Of a stretch of DNA of 64,000 nt, positions 44,005-55,344 are shown piece by piece (positions within the stretch are counted from its first letter, which is position 1; the number at the start of each line of letters is the position of its first letter). The notes beneath the pieces were generated by a model. It searched no databases. It had not been told where the DNA came from and was given only the letters and a program-made list of their open reading frames with translations. A program made the position numbers and the translations under genes. Source of the stretch: Arion vulgaris (Eukaryota; Mollusca; Gastropoda; Stylommatophora; Arionidae); the NCBI GenBank assembly GCA_020796225.1, contig CM036762.1, forward strand, positions 17,779,286-17,843,285, in the 5' to 3' direction.

Positions 44005-45100
44005 ATGGACGATATTAACAATGAACACAATGTTGTTGCTGCTAGCAATAACATCAAGATAAGCTCAGCAATGATTGAAGATGATGTCATTATGTTTATC
44101 AACTTGAGTTTAGGCGTTATCGTCCGCACCATCATTTCTGTTTTTGGTGTCGTCACTACCGTCGTAAATATGATCATCTTCTCCAAACTTGGTCTTAAAG
44201 ACAACGTCACTGGTGGGTTTTGTGCTCTATCAGTTACATCACTTCTATTTTCAACTAAGCAACTTATAAGCGTAGTTGTTACATAGTTGATATCTTGTAT
44301 CCAAACATTACTTTTGACATTACTTCTTTGAGTAGTTACATTTTCTTGTCATCTGGTATCAGTATATACGCAATATCATGTTGGATCACTGCCATGTTAA
44401 CAATGGAAGTCTGTTTCCGTGTAGTTACTCCGTTTAAAGTCAAGCTGATCTTCTCAAGATTCCGCTGTGTCATCACCATAGTAACCATATACAGTTTGCA
44501 TTTTATTTATATTTTACCTGTTTACTTCAGTAATAACAGGAAATAGACAAAAAGTGTTATGGTATATGCAAATAATACCTCTATAAAAACATTTGGACAT
44601 ATTTCACTCATTTCATTTTTTCAAGATATTCTTTACTTGGAAATGTTGTTTTTTAATCTAGCTATTGGAGTTCCCATATTACCACAGATTGTAACGATTG
44701 TCTGTGCAATATGGATAATACATTCATTGATATTATCCACCTGTATTCGACATAATTTCTCTTCATTGTCATCTTTACCTGGGAAGTCTTCACTAAAGTT
44801 ATCATACCGTGAGAGACGATTTGTGAAAGTTTTCTCGCTAGTGGCTAATTTATTCACAATATTTAATGTTCCTAAACTGTTAACTCTTGCAGTCTTTCAT
44901 TTTCTGCCTGTCTTGAAGAACTCTGAACAGAGAAACTTTATCAACACTGTATGGTTAGTAGTTTTTTTAATTATGTTGTCTATGCGACAACTGCAGTATT
45001 TTCATGTACATATCTCTTGGAAAGAACTATCGAGCTGCTCTCTTACAGTATTTTTTTTGACATTCCACAAAGTTAACCTCAATAAAATAGCCAAATTTAT
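44005..45100 (+). pseudogene. Family II-like chemosensory GPCR pseudogene
   Basis: From MDDINNEHN the first frame covers TM1 (LGVIVRTIISVFGVVTTVVN) and TM2 up to 44286. A 1-2 base loss at VVVT|VDILYPN moves it to a second frame, which runs through TM3 and TM4 to a stop at 44544-44546 and then, in the same frame, through TM5, SYRERRFVKVFSL, TM6 (FNVPKLLTLAVFHFLP) and a TM7-like segment to about 45100. The E/DRY arginine is Val (TMEVC). Two disabling lesions over otherwise good similarity mark a recent pseudogene. It is the closest match to the relic at 9490. Confidence 0.86.
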
Positions 45101-45109
45101 GATTATGAA

Positions 45110-45600
45110 AATTAATATTTTTAATCTATTGATTAACACACTTTTTGGGGCGATAACTTTAATACAATAACTACAAAATATCAGATTATGCGCCCGTATA
45201 TCTATCTTGTTTGGCTTTATACCGCAGGGTGCACCATACTTTTTCATTGTCATATTAGCTCTCAATTTACGTTATAGTACTAATAATGTTGTACTGCAAT
45301 GAGGATAGAGTTATGTCAGAAAATAATGTTATCTTTACAAACAGTATAGACAGTCGTTGCTTCCATGAACTTCTACGGTGAACTCCAGCTGTCAATTCAG
45401 ACACTAGTCATAACGTTTGGTACTGCGCTTCTGACTGATTTTTCTATCATGTCTGCTAACCATTTTATTGGTGTCTCTCGCCTTGAGGTCAGCCTTCGCC
45501 ATCTTCAGAAATACTTAAAGATTAGATCCTTCAAGTCTGATAGTTACAGAAAACATGCTTTCCGAACCACTTGCTTTGAGTCCTCGTACTCTCGGTACGT
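45110..45600. other. Receptor downstream flank
   Basis: AT-rich sequence with no recognised element; the 83-residue ORF at 45365 has no family signal and runs towards family R. Confidence 0.45.
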
Positions 45601-47490
45601 TTACGTCCAGTGTTGATTAGTGAAGCGCGACTTCTCTATCGTATTTCCTGTCTTTGATGAGGTCGTTCCGTATGATAAACGCTCTTTGATGATCTTTTAG
45701 TGCCGTATATCTGCCGTATATTTACGCTAAAGAGTATTTAATATTTTACTGATTGTGTGAGGTCGTTCCGGTTTAAGAACATTCTCAACCCTTATAGGGC
45801 TAGTCATTAAAACGTTCACTTTTCTTGTATTCAATGCTCTTTAACGATCATGTTTCACTGTATATTTGAACTTTATTATCTTCGTTTAAGAGTATGTTTT
45901 CAATATGCGCTCTTTCTGAATATATGAGGTCGTTCCGGATTAGGAACATTCTCAGTCATTGGAGACACATGTGCTTGTCGCATGAACGATCATTTTTCGG
46001 CAGTTTAATTGGCCTTTAAATGATCTGAGCCATAATGTATTTACGTCATCTTACTCTGTGTTGAATTATCGGTGTCTGAAAGGTATCTCCCTTCCCTTAT
46101 GCTTAGGTTTGTACCAGTCAACCCTTCACATTATCGGTCTTACTTTTCTATCCACGGTGATTATTCTTGAATAGGCGTATTCTCAATCGCTTCGTGGCGC
46201 GTGTCGGCACTAGACAATTTGCACTATCTACTCTGCATTTTCACTGTCCCAGGAAAACACTGGATTTGGGCTACGCACATATAACTTAGAGGGCCGTTTC
46301 ATTCAACGCTTGCAACGGAACTGAAAAATTTGTGCTCGTCAATATCAATCACACAAGTTCTTTCAGGAATGTTAGATGTCAGTAACTGAGATGAATGAGC
46401 TCAAAACGTCCCTCGCTGAACTAACGAGTTCACTCAAACGCACTGTCATCCAGTGGATACCGTCACACTGCAACATTAGGGAAAACGAAGCGGCCGACAA
46501 GCTAGCCAAAGAGGGCGGACGACTACCCCAGACTGATCTCGAGATCAGCTATGAGGAAGTCAAAACAACCATCGGTTCGCACTATCGAAGCAAGTGGGCA
46601 AAAGACCACCCGCAGTACACAGACAGTGACGGTTACTATGGTCTCTCGCGCAGTGAACAAGTTGCCATATTTCGCCTCCGTACCGGCCACAACAAGCTCA
46701 GAGCCCACATGTTCCATAAATTTAAAATTGGCACAACTAGCCTGTGCCCATGCAATATGGCAGACATGACGGCAGAACACGTCTTGCAAGACTGTCCACG
46801 TTTAGCAGGTATACGAAAAGAGTACTGGCCACAACACACAGAGCTTGGCGAAAAGCTGTACGGAGGAACGGAGTCCCTAAAAACAACAGTAAAATGCATG
46901 ATAGAAGTTGGTCCATCAGGCTAGGCCGGGAACGCAAAGGAAGGAAAGGAAGATGTCAGTGCCACAGTACAGTGCCCGGTTGTTCCAGGGAAGGCAGTTT
47001 CCTTAGGCCCAAATACGCAACTTTAAGAATGGCGCTCGCTAACATTACCCAATAGATGTATCTGTTCTTCGCCCAATCTGCAATCTTTCCTTGTGTCGAT
47101 ACGACATGTTGCATCTCTTCCGTCGAATATTGTCGAGAGCTGATACATTTTGTGCGACCATTGTTTTGAGGAGACGTGCCTCTTGACGACTCGTACCTTG
47201 TAAGGTATATCGATTGTTTTTATTTATTCAGCTGGCCGGGAGAGGCGTGCAGAAACAGTCACTCTAGGATTCTGCTTGTCTTTGTTGGGAGCCGATCACA
47301 TAAAACATAACTGCGTCTGCGCCGCTACTTATACCATAATAGCTCTCCCACGATCCCTACCTACTTAGCGAGACATGATCATCTGTATGTTTCACCACGA
47401 TGCGGTGGGGTAGGATCTTGATTAGTGCCAGCTCACTAAATCTGTCGCGAAGTTGTCCCTATGACTGCGCCTTTGACCCCTATTCCATGA
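45600..47490 (-). mobile_element. Repeat family R, copy 3, reverse orientation
   Basis: Read on the minus strand from 47490 it follows copy 2 landmark by landmark: GGTCAAAGGCGCAGTCATAG, TTAGTGAGCTGGCACTAATC, GGTATAAGTAGC, a polyadenylation-like AATAAATAAA, GGGTTGACTGGTACAAAC, and three subrepeats ending in GGAACGACCTCA (45660, 45765, 45935 on the plus strand as TGAGGTCGTTCC). It is interrupted by a LINE (46384-46950). Length is about 1.3 kb without the insert. Confidence 0.7.
46384..46950 (+). mobile_element. 5'-truncated LINE with open RNase H/knuckle frame
   Basis: A perfect 10-bp duplication, AGATGTCAGT, flanks the insert (46374-46383 and 46951-46960). The frame to 46924 reads VIQWIPSHCNIRENEAADKL with AKEGG (the last RNase H block: catalytic-type His and the Asp of NEAADKLA), then RLRTGHNKLRAHMFHKFKIG and CPCNMADMTAEHVLQDCPR (a C.C....T.EH.L..CP knuckle) and stops. 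It has no frame damage. The apparent start Met lies in the target duplication, so it is not a real initiation site. The 3' end is AAGGAAGGAAAGGA. The earlier RNase H and RT parts are lost. Confidence 0.9.
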
Positions 47491-47526
47491 ACATGATATT
47501 TTATGTTCTCTGTACCGAGAAAAACT

Positions 47527-48228
47527 TTGTTCAAAATGTGAATTGTATCTGTTGCTAGACTCAGTAATTCTGTCATATCTTGTATTTTGTTTATGTAATC
47601 ACTGAATTGTAATGTTGCTGACTCAGTAATTTGTCATAATCTTGTATTTTGTTATGTATCACAATTGTATTGTGCTAGACAGTAATTTGTCAATTTGTAT
47701 TTTTTATGTAATCAGAAACTGTTGCTAGACTCAGTAATTCTGTCATATCTTTATTTGTTTATGTAATCACTGAATTGTATCTGTTGCTAGACTCAGTAAT
47801 TCTGTCATATCTTGTATTTTGTTTATGTAATCACTGAATTGTATCTGTTGCTAGACTCAGTAATTCTGTCATATCTTGTATTTTGTTTATGTAATCACTG
47901 AATTGTATCTGTTGCTAGACTCAGTAATTCTGTCATATCTTGTATTTTGTTTCTGTAATCACTGAATTGTATCTGTTGCTAGACTCAGTAATTCTGTCAT
48001 ATCTTGTATTTTGTTTATGTAATCACTGAATTGTATCTGTTGCTAGACTCAGTAATTCTGTCATATCTTGTATTTTGTTTCTGTAATCACTGAATTGTAT
48101 CTGTTGCTAGACTCAGTAATTCTGTCATATCTTGTATTTTGTTTATGTAATCACTGAATTGTATCTGTTGCTAGACTCAGTAATTCTGTCATATCTTGTA
48201 TTTTGTTTCTGTAATCACTGAACATAAA
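47527..48228. repeat. 64-bp minisatellite, about 11 units
   Basis: Unit CACTGAATTGTATCTGTTGC, TAGACTCAGTAATTCTGTCA, TATCTTGTATTTTGTTTATG, TAAT. The first three units are eroded and the last eight nearly identical. GTTTATG and GTTTCTG variants alternate in the right half, suggesting a higher-order two-unit repeat. Confidence 0.93.
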
Positions 48229-48499
48229 GAAGGTATGCACTCACTCTCCGTACACTTATGTACACTAACTAATGATAGATGGACAATATTGTGGGGAACA
48301 GATGGGAAATGTAGTAAAAACTACCAATATAAATTAGAACGTAACAGTTTTACACTTGTATAAATACGAAGAAAGATACTGATTTAGTTATTAGATCATT
48401 TTATTTACACAAGAAACACAGATTTCTGGATATAAGTACTCGGTATACTCATCTAAGCTTTAGTCTTCATATCGACTTTCACACTGATATTCTGCTCTA

Positions 48500-48700
48500 G
48501 AAGTCTATATGTATAGTGTGCTCAGGCTACATTCTTAATTGCCAAATCATTTCATTCTGTTTTGAATGTAATTCAAACACGGGTTTGTTACACCCTTCTC
48601 TATGATGATGATATATGTGACTTTTATCTCATTTTGCCTAGTTGGTGACTTTTCAGAAACATCACTTTTTACTAATGATTATTATTAGTTTCCAGTGCTT
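48500..48700 (-). pseudogene. LINE C-terminal relic
   Basis: Minus-strand scraps (KGVTNPCLNYIQNRMKWFG across frame changes) match the relic at 15080-15430. Heavily decayed. Confidence 0.4.
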
Positions 48701-48764
48701 TATTCATTGTCTATCATCTATGGAACTGGTAGCATAAAGTAAGAATAAAGGTTCATTTGAGCAT

Positions 48765-49118
48765 TTGTTGTTTAACTGAAAGTGAGATATTTGAAAGTCT
48801 CTGAGTAATGTGGTTAGTTGGTAGATAGATACAATTTGTTGTTGAGCTGAAAGTGAGATATTTGAATGTTTGAGTAATGTGGTTAGTTGATAGATAGATA
48901 CAATTTGTTGTTTAGCTGAAAGTGAGATATTTGAATGTCTCTGAGTAATGTGGTTAGTTGGTAGATAGATACAATTTGATGTTTAGCTGAAAGTGAGATA
49001 TTGAATGTTCTGAGTAATGGGTTAGTTGGTAGATAGATACAATTTGATGTTTAGCTGAAAGTGAGATATTTGTATGTTTGAGTAATGGGGTTAGTTGGTA
49101 GATAGATACAATTTGTTG
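48765..49118. repeat. ~71-bp minisatellite, 5 units
   Basis: Unit CAATTTGTTGTTTAGCTGAA, AGTGAGATATTTGAATGTCT, CTGAGTAATGTGGTTAGTTG, GTAGATAGATA with small indels. Confidence 0.9.
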
Positions 49119-49239
49119 TCTGGACTCTTAACTTATATTTCTACTAATATTGCTGTTCAAATATGTAACATTGGATACTTCTTTAATTACTTATTGAGTA
49201 TCCTTTTCTCTTTAAACATGTCAACAAAATCTCTGGGAT

Positions 49240-49412
49240 TATTGTGTATAGTTTATGTACATTATTCAACATCATCTTACGGTCGCTGTATGGTATGATT
49301 GTGTATAGTTTATGTACATCATTCAACATCATCTTACGGTCGCTGTATGGTATGATTGTGTATAGTTTATGTAAATTATTCAACATCATCTTCGGTCGCT
49401 GTATGGTATACT
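49240..49412. repeat. 57-bp tandem repeat, 3 units
   Basis: Unit GTGTATAGTTTATGTACATT, ATTCAACATCATCTTACGGT, CGCTGTATGGTATGATT. The period is divisible by three, so ORFs run through on both strands. Confidence 0.9.
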
Positions 49413-49619
49413 TAATACTATTCGTTAAAGCCATATCTTTATGTTTGCAACTGATTTTTTAATATGTTAATTTATTGTCCACGATTGACTTCCATATAAG
49501 AGAAGTGACTCTATGTAGCAATCAATCACTCCCAATGTTACTGTGACTAACAAGAATATCTCTATGAAGTGTAAGTAGAATCGTGTTTCTTCCTTCACAT
49601 TTACTTGAAATCGTTTCTT

Positions 49620-49912
49620 GCGTGAAGCTACCGAGATATTTTTCCAGAGATCCTAGATGTCAATGTAGGTGAGGTCCAGCTCCTAGATCTACCAGAGACG
49701 AAAGATATAACGTGGATCCCGTCTTTAGGTTGAACACGTAAATAAGCCACTGGCAGTTGAAAATCGATAAAGAGTAGGCAGCAATGCAGCTGCCCAGCAA
49801 AGTCCATTATACAATTGATTAAAATAAAGTTATTGCTAACTGCTTTTACTGATGGCGTCACGAGAGAGCAAGCCGATGAAATGTAGCACGATAGTCGAAC
49901 ACCTAACATCTA
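49620..49912 (-). repeat. Three-copy unknown family, copy 2
   Basis: Similar to 57240-57610 and, more weakly, 26180-26420 (landmarks GGCAGTTGAAAATCGATAAA, TTAAAATAAAGTTA, CAGAGATCC). On the minus strand VAYLRVQPKDGIHVISFVSG resembles the pre-RNase H segment of Pao/BEL retroelements, and the 57-kb copy has a comparable frame (LLKLEHENYVLSSVFDRTI). That similarity is suggestive only. Confidence 0.35.
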
Positions 49913-49996
49913 TGTCACAGATAGAACTTCTGAAATATGATTCACAATATATAAGTATTCGGACCAAATATACACAACTAATCTACCTTTATGAAT

Positions 49997-50397
49997 AATA
50001 ATAATAATAATAATTCCTCTCGTACCGTTATACGTTACATAGGGCCTGCAAGTAATTTCTCCATACCGCTCTATCCTGGGCAACTCGCTCAATCTCCTCC
50101 ATGGAACTGAGACCGATATTTCCTGCCTCTCTCAGCAAAGTTCGTTTCAGGGTCTCCTTAGGTCGACCTCTCTTTCTTGAACCCTTTGCATCCCACCTCA
50201 ATGTTGCTTGATATTCGTTGATCATTTCATCCTCAAGGTGTGCCCAACATATCTCCATCTTCTCTTTCTTATAACAGTTGTCACTAGTGGTTGACCAAAC
50301 ATATCTCTGATTTCATCACTTTTCCTGAATTCATTCCATTTTATATTCATTATTTTTAGCAGACATCTATTTTCAAATGCATTTAACTTGCTTTCTA
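49997..50397 (-). mobile_element. 5'-truncated LINE, same family as 20966-21428
   Basis: A TATGAAT direct repeat flanks it (49990-49996 and 50398-50404). The minus-strand frame 50028-50258 keeps GSRKRGRPKETLKRTLLREA and the QDRAVWRNYLQALC end, but it is frameshifted upstream of that. The 3' tail is (ATT)n. Confidence 0.85.
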
Positions 50398-50714
50398 TAT
50401 GAATGCATGTTAATTATCAACAGAACTGGAAGTAAATATTTAACTTCGCGGAAAGTCGATTGCTACACTTTGTGTTATGTAATTACCAAATACAGACATT
50501 TGTTGATTACGTCGACATTATTGGTCGTATCATTACAATGTTGTAAATAATTACCTTCGGATTTAGTCTGATATAATAGAACCGAAAACATGATGGTACA
50601 CATAATGACAACTATCGTCACTAAACAAATAGGCTTTACTCTCTCTGTTTTAAATAATTCATCTCAATATGACTATAAATAAATATATATGACTTCTGAG
50701 TCTCACGTGAAAGT

Positions 50715-51000
50715 TGACATTATTCTAGTTGACTGCACTATTGACTGCAGTATTGACTAACTTATTGACTGCAGTATTTACTAACCTATTGACTGCAGTA
50801 TTGACTAAACTGTATTGACTGACGAGTATTGACTAACCTATTGACTGCACTATTGAATGTACTATTGACTGACGACTATTGACTGTACTATTGACTGTAC
50901 TATTGACTGTACTATTGACTGACTACTGGCTGTACTATTGACTGTACTATTGACTGTACTATTTACTGTAATATTGATTGTACTATTGACTGCGCCCTGT
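50715..51000. repeat. 12-bp-type array (TATTGACTGTAC)
   Basis: About 20 loose units of CTATTGACTGTA or CAGTATTGACTAA, at the place corresponding to 23990-24335 in the first spacer. The flanking 50440-50540 also matches that spacer. Confidence 0.85.
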
Positions 51001-51660
51001 CTACGGCTGAATGCATATGTAGCAAACACTAGAAGAAGAAGACGATAGCTGAAACAAGAGACAGAGAGTTGTTAAAGAGCATGATAATCTACTAACGCAA
51101 TGTCACTTGATGATGATAACATCATCATTAATATTATCTTAATATTAAATATTTGCAACGATATCTTTGTGTTCAAGACAGAACATTAAAAAACATATTA
51201 CAGTCCTTAGTATTGATAGTTAAACGCATTACATATAAATGCACTGATACATTTCAACGCTGGGAATTGATTAAAGTTAAAGAAACGGTGATAATAATCT
51301 GTGTGAGAACAAGGAGTTTTTTTGCAAGAAACCCAGAAAAAAGCCTATTTTTTCTTAAGAGCTTTAGAAAAAAACAGGATTCGAAATCTGTGTACAGTTC
51401 AACAAGAGTTTGATACAAGGTAGGTAATCGAAATAAACATGTTATTTTCAGGATAACTAAATTATCCCGCACAAGATGACGAACATGAATTACTGAGCAA
51501 ACAATCGTTAGAACATCATAGCAAGAAATAGCTTCTCTTCAAACACAAAAGCAAGAAACAAAATAGAAGACACCGTTAGTTAACAAAGATGAAATTATTT
51601 TGAGTCAAGTCAAACAAACTAACTAATACTAACTATCTAAATAATACTAACATACATAAT
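51000..51660. other. Unassigned spacer
   Basis: No gene recognised. The 86-residue ORF at 51153 has no family signal. Confidence 0.45.
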
Positions 51661-51667
51661 CAGAAAG

Positions 51668-52540
51668 CAAACACAGTTAGTACTAGCAGGGGTACACTAA
51701 CAAACACAATTAGTACTAGCAGGGGTACACTAACACACACAGTTAGTACTAGCAGGGGTCCACTAACAAACACAGTTAGTACTAGCAGGGGTACACTAAC
51801 AAACACAGTTAGTACTAGCAGGGGTACTACACACAGTTAGACTAGCAGGTCTAACAAACAAGTTAGTACTAGCAGGGACACTAACAAACACAGTTAGTAC
51901 TAGCAGGGTCACTAACAAACACAGTTCATGTACAGAGGTCCACTAACAAACACAGTTAGTACTGCAAGAGGTCCACTAACAAACACAGTTAGTACTGTCA
52001 AGGGTCACTAACAAACACAGTTCTGTCATGGTCCACTAACAAACACAGTTAGTACTGTCAAGGGTCCACTAACAAACACAGTTAGTACTGTCAAGGGTCC
52101 ACTAACAAACACAGTTAGTACTGTCAAGGGTCCACTAACAAACACAGTTAGTACTGTCAAGGGTCCACTAACAAACACAGTTAGTACTGTCAAGTGGTCC
52201 ACTAACAAACACAGTTAGTACTGTCAATTGGTCCACTAACAAACACAGTTAGTACTGTCAATGGGTCCACTAACAAACACAGTTAGTACTGTCAAGTGGT
52301 CCACTAACAAACACAGTTAGTACTGTCAAATGGTCACTAACAAACACAAACTGAATGGTCCACTACAGAAAGTTTCTTCAAACTGGTCACTAATCAATGA
52401 CATGTTGTACTGTCAGTGGTCCATAACAAACACATTGTACTTCAAGTAGTACAGAAAAAAGTTATGTACTGGTGGTTCATAAAAAAATTTGTACAGCAGG
52501 TGTAAAAAAATTTGTACACGGTTACTGAAAACAAACTGAA
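51668..52540. repeat. ~32-bp minisatellite with two unit subtypes
   Basis: The left half uses ACTAACAAACACAGTTAGTA plus CTAGCAGGGGTAC; the right half uses the same first half plus CTGTCAAGGGTCC, later GTCAAGTGGTCC. The right edge (52320 on) decays progressively. The ordered subtypes suggest directional expansion. Confidence 0.92.
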
Positions 52541-52694
52541 TATCTTGTTAGTAAGTTCAAAAAATAAATTAAACATTACATGGTAAAAAAGAAATACATG
52601 TAAAAGAATAGTACCCGGAAGTAAAAGTAAATGTACCGGTTACGGGTAAAAGTAAATGTACCGGTTACGAGAAGAAATAAATGTACAATAATAA

Positions 52695-53075
52695 AATATA
52701 TGTGCTTTCGAATATAAGTATTACAGAAGAGTCCTTGATATATCATGGACAGAGAAGAATACAAATAGATCTATCCAGAAAGAACTCAAAATCAAAGAAA
52801 ACTGGCTGATGTTTCAAATAAGAAAGAGAAAATCGAGATATTTTGGACATATACAAAGACATAAAGGGCTGAAGAAGACCATCATGGAAGGAGGAGGCAT
52901 ACCTGCAAAAGAGAAGAAAAGGAAGACCACGGAGAAGATGGATTCAAGATGTAACTGATGGTTTGAACATGACGGCTGCAGAGACAGGACATCTGGCCTA
53001 TGAGAGAGAGAAATGTCGGAGAACTGTTGGGGTGGTAAAGTTCTGCTCAGGACAGGATATTTGAAAATGATGTCA
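52695..53075 (+). pseudogene. LINE C-terminal fragment (family L, copy 2)
   Basis: This reads CAFEYKYYRRVLDISWTEKN, TNRSIQKELKIKENWLMFQI and RKRKSRYFGHIQRH, with GIPAKEKKRKTTEKM in a shifted frame. It is about 440 bp upstream of, and in the same orientation as, the longer copy at 53515-54825. Confidence 0.82.
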
Positions 53076-53514
53076 ATAATAATTAATACCTGGTCACCAA
53101 AGTCAACATTATAATCACAATGGTCAATTAAGTGACACAGAAACAGAAACTCCCTACAGAGTAGCTTGTAAGTTAGATCATCCTGTAAAGCATCATAGTT
53201 ACCTATAGTTCAACCACGTGTGCATATCGATACATGTTGGTCAAGCCGGCATCGAGCGAGCCACATAGTTTCCATGGCACGTGGTCACTAGTGAATAATA
53301 TCGTCAACTTCGCTATCAGTGTGATGATATTAGTGATGAAAGAACATCTTTCTTGCTCGTTCCCTGGTATTTACCCCATATAACAGAGCTGGTAAATTCT
53401 TGATTTGATACAGTCCGAACTTGGTTTTCTTAGTGTATATACTGAATTTAGTGTATCTACTGTATGTTGAATATGGTCAAAGGAATAGAAAAGATCAATA
53501 TTTATCACAATACC

Positions 53515-54825
53515 TAAAAAGGAGACACCAAATTATGTACCAACTATAGAACAGTGGCATTGATAAACCACGCAAGTAAAATTTAAAAAAAAATTATTAT
53601 GGGCAGACTGTATAGGAAAATGGAAGAAAATATCAACATAACACAAGCTGGATTTAGACGGATGAGGTACACGTGATAGTATATTTAACATGAGAACAAT
53701 CATAGAAAAATCTATAGAGTATAACGTAGATCTATAATCATGCTTTATTGATTACTCAAAGGCATTTGATTGTGTAGAGCTTCAGGAATTGTGGAAGAAT
53801 ATGGGAGAAATGGGATTACCATTACATTTGATACAGATCATAAGAGAACCTTACAGTGATCAAATGGCGGCTGTGAGGACATGTGATGATACATCAGACT
53901 TGTCTGAAATAGGGCAGGGAGTCAGACAAGGCTGCATTCTGTCGCCTTGTCTGTTTAACATATATGCAGAAAACATCATGAGGAATGTTACAGAAGGTAG
54001 CAGAAAAGAACAATACGATCCTTTTATAATCGGAGGAAGAGAAATACCTGAACTACGATACGCTGACGATACAGTGCTACTGTCAACATCACAAAAATGG
54101 GATATGAGAAATTATTAGCAGAAGTGAAAGATACAAGCGAAAACAAAATCTATATCTCAATGTGGCAAAAACAAAAATAAGGGCAACAGATAAAACGAAC
54201 ATGACAAATGATATTTTTATCAATGGAGGGAAAGTAGAAAATGTGAACAGTTTTGAGTATCTTGGTTCACTGCTAACAACAGATGGAAATGGGATAAAGG
54301 AAATTAAAAGAACATGGCTTTACAGAAAATTAATCAACTTAAAACAATATGGAACGGAACTAATAAGAAAACAAAGATCAGAATACTAAGAGCATGCATA
54401 TTCCCAGTGGCAACATGTGGGTGTGAAGCATGCACATTTAATAAAGCAGTGGAAAAACATATATGTGCTTTTGAATATAAGTATTACAGCAGAGTCCTTC
54501 GTATATCTTGGACATAGAAGAGAACAAATAGATATATCCAGAAAGAACTCAAAATCAAAGAAAACTGGCAGATGCTACAAATACAAAAGAGAAAATTGAG
54601 ATATTTTGGACATATAAAAAGACATGAAGGGCTGGAGAAGACCATCATGGAAGGAGGCATACCGGCAAAGAGAAGAAGAGGAAGACCACAGAGAAGATGG
54701 ATTCAGGATGTAACTGATGGTTTGAACATGACGACTACAGAAGCAGGACATATGACCTATGAGAAAGAGAAATTCCAGAGAACTGTTCGGCTCAGGATAA
54801 GCTATGTGATGATGATCTACTGAAT
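53515..54825 (+). pseudogene. LINE reverse transcriptase (family L, longest copy)
   Basis: The best-preserved RT in the window. In order: NYRTVALINHASKI, ITQAGFRR, FIDYSKAFDCVELQ (motif A, Asp present), GQGVRQGCILSPCLFNIYAE (motif B), LRYADDTVLLST (motif C, both Asp), then in other frames FEYLGSLLTTDGNGIKEIK, ATCGCEACTFNK, YYSRVLRISWT, KLRYFGHIKRHEGLEKTIME and GIPAKRRRGRPQRRWIQDV, ending near a TGATGATGAT tail. At least four frame changes or stops (about 53585, 53735, 54115, 54390, 54515) make it inactive. The endonuclease domain is absent through 5' truncation. An RTE-like clade is the likely home. Confidence 0.88.
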
Positions 54826-54829
54826 TTCC

Positions 54830-55120
54830 TGATTGATTTCATCCTTGCAAAAGGAGTTCTTGTATTACTCAAACATACCTTTATATATTTCTCTGTTCCA
54901 GCCAAGAGTGTTATTACAATGTCAGGATATGTGACCTGATCTATTTATACGAGTGTTTCATCTTCTAGATATATAAGAAGAAAAGTTAGATTAACTTTCC
55001 GTAAGTTTAATTCTATCTGTTTATATTGTTCTCTTGCAATGTTGTTTAGTGTGACAGTTTAGCTGTACATAAGTTTAATTCTACCTGTTTATAATGTTCT
55101 CTTTGCAAGTAGTTGTTTGG
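54830..55120. other. AT-rich spacer
   Basis: A ~60-bp phrase (AGTTTAATTCTATCTGTTTA, TATTGTTCTCTTGCAA) is repeated at 55005 and 55065. No gene. Confidence 0.5.
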
Positions 55121-55121
55121 T

Positions 55122-55318
55122 GGGGCGGATTACCGTGACAAGTTCGTGGATCGACACGGACTCAAGAGGGGTGTGGGTTATATCCCACAAGCGACATTTC
55201 CCACATAGTCAAAGGAATTGGTCTTTTTACCTCCTGCACACTAGGTGTTAGAAATATGAAGTGACAGAAACCATCATACCCTAACATATGGAACGCTTAG
55301 AGAACAAAAAAAAAAATG
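55122..55318 (+). repeat. SINE-like element with A tail (candidate)
   Basis: GTGGATCGACACGGACTC is followed by a B-box-like GGGTTATATCCCAC, a ~130-bp body and a run of 11 A at 55307-55317. Possible flanking repeat GTAGTT. Less convincing than the SINE at 23740. Confidence 0.4.
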
Positions 55319-55344
55319 TAGTTTAACTCAATGAATTTGTCTCA

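Noticed and set aside
46376..46383. MSVT start of the 182-residue RNase H-type ORF
   Set aside because: These codons lie in the 10-bp target-site duplication, so the start is an accident of insertion and the ORF is a LINE fragment.
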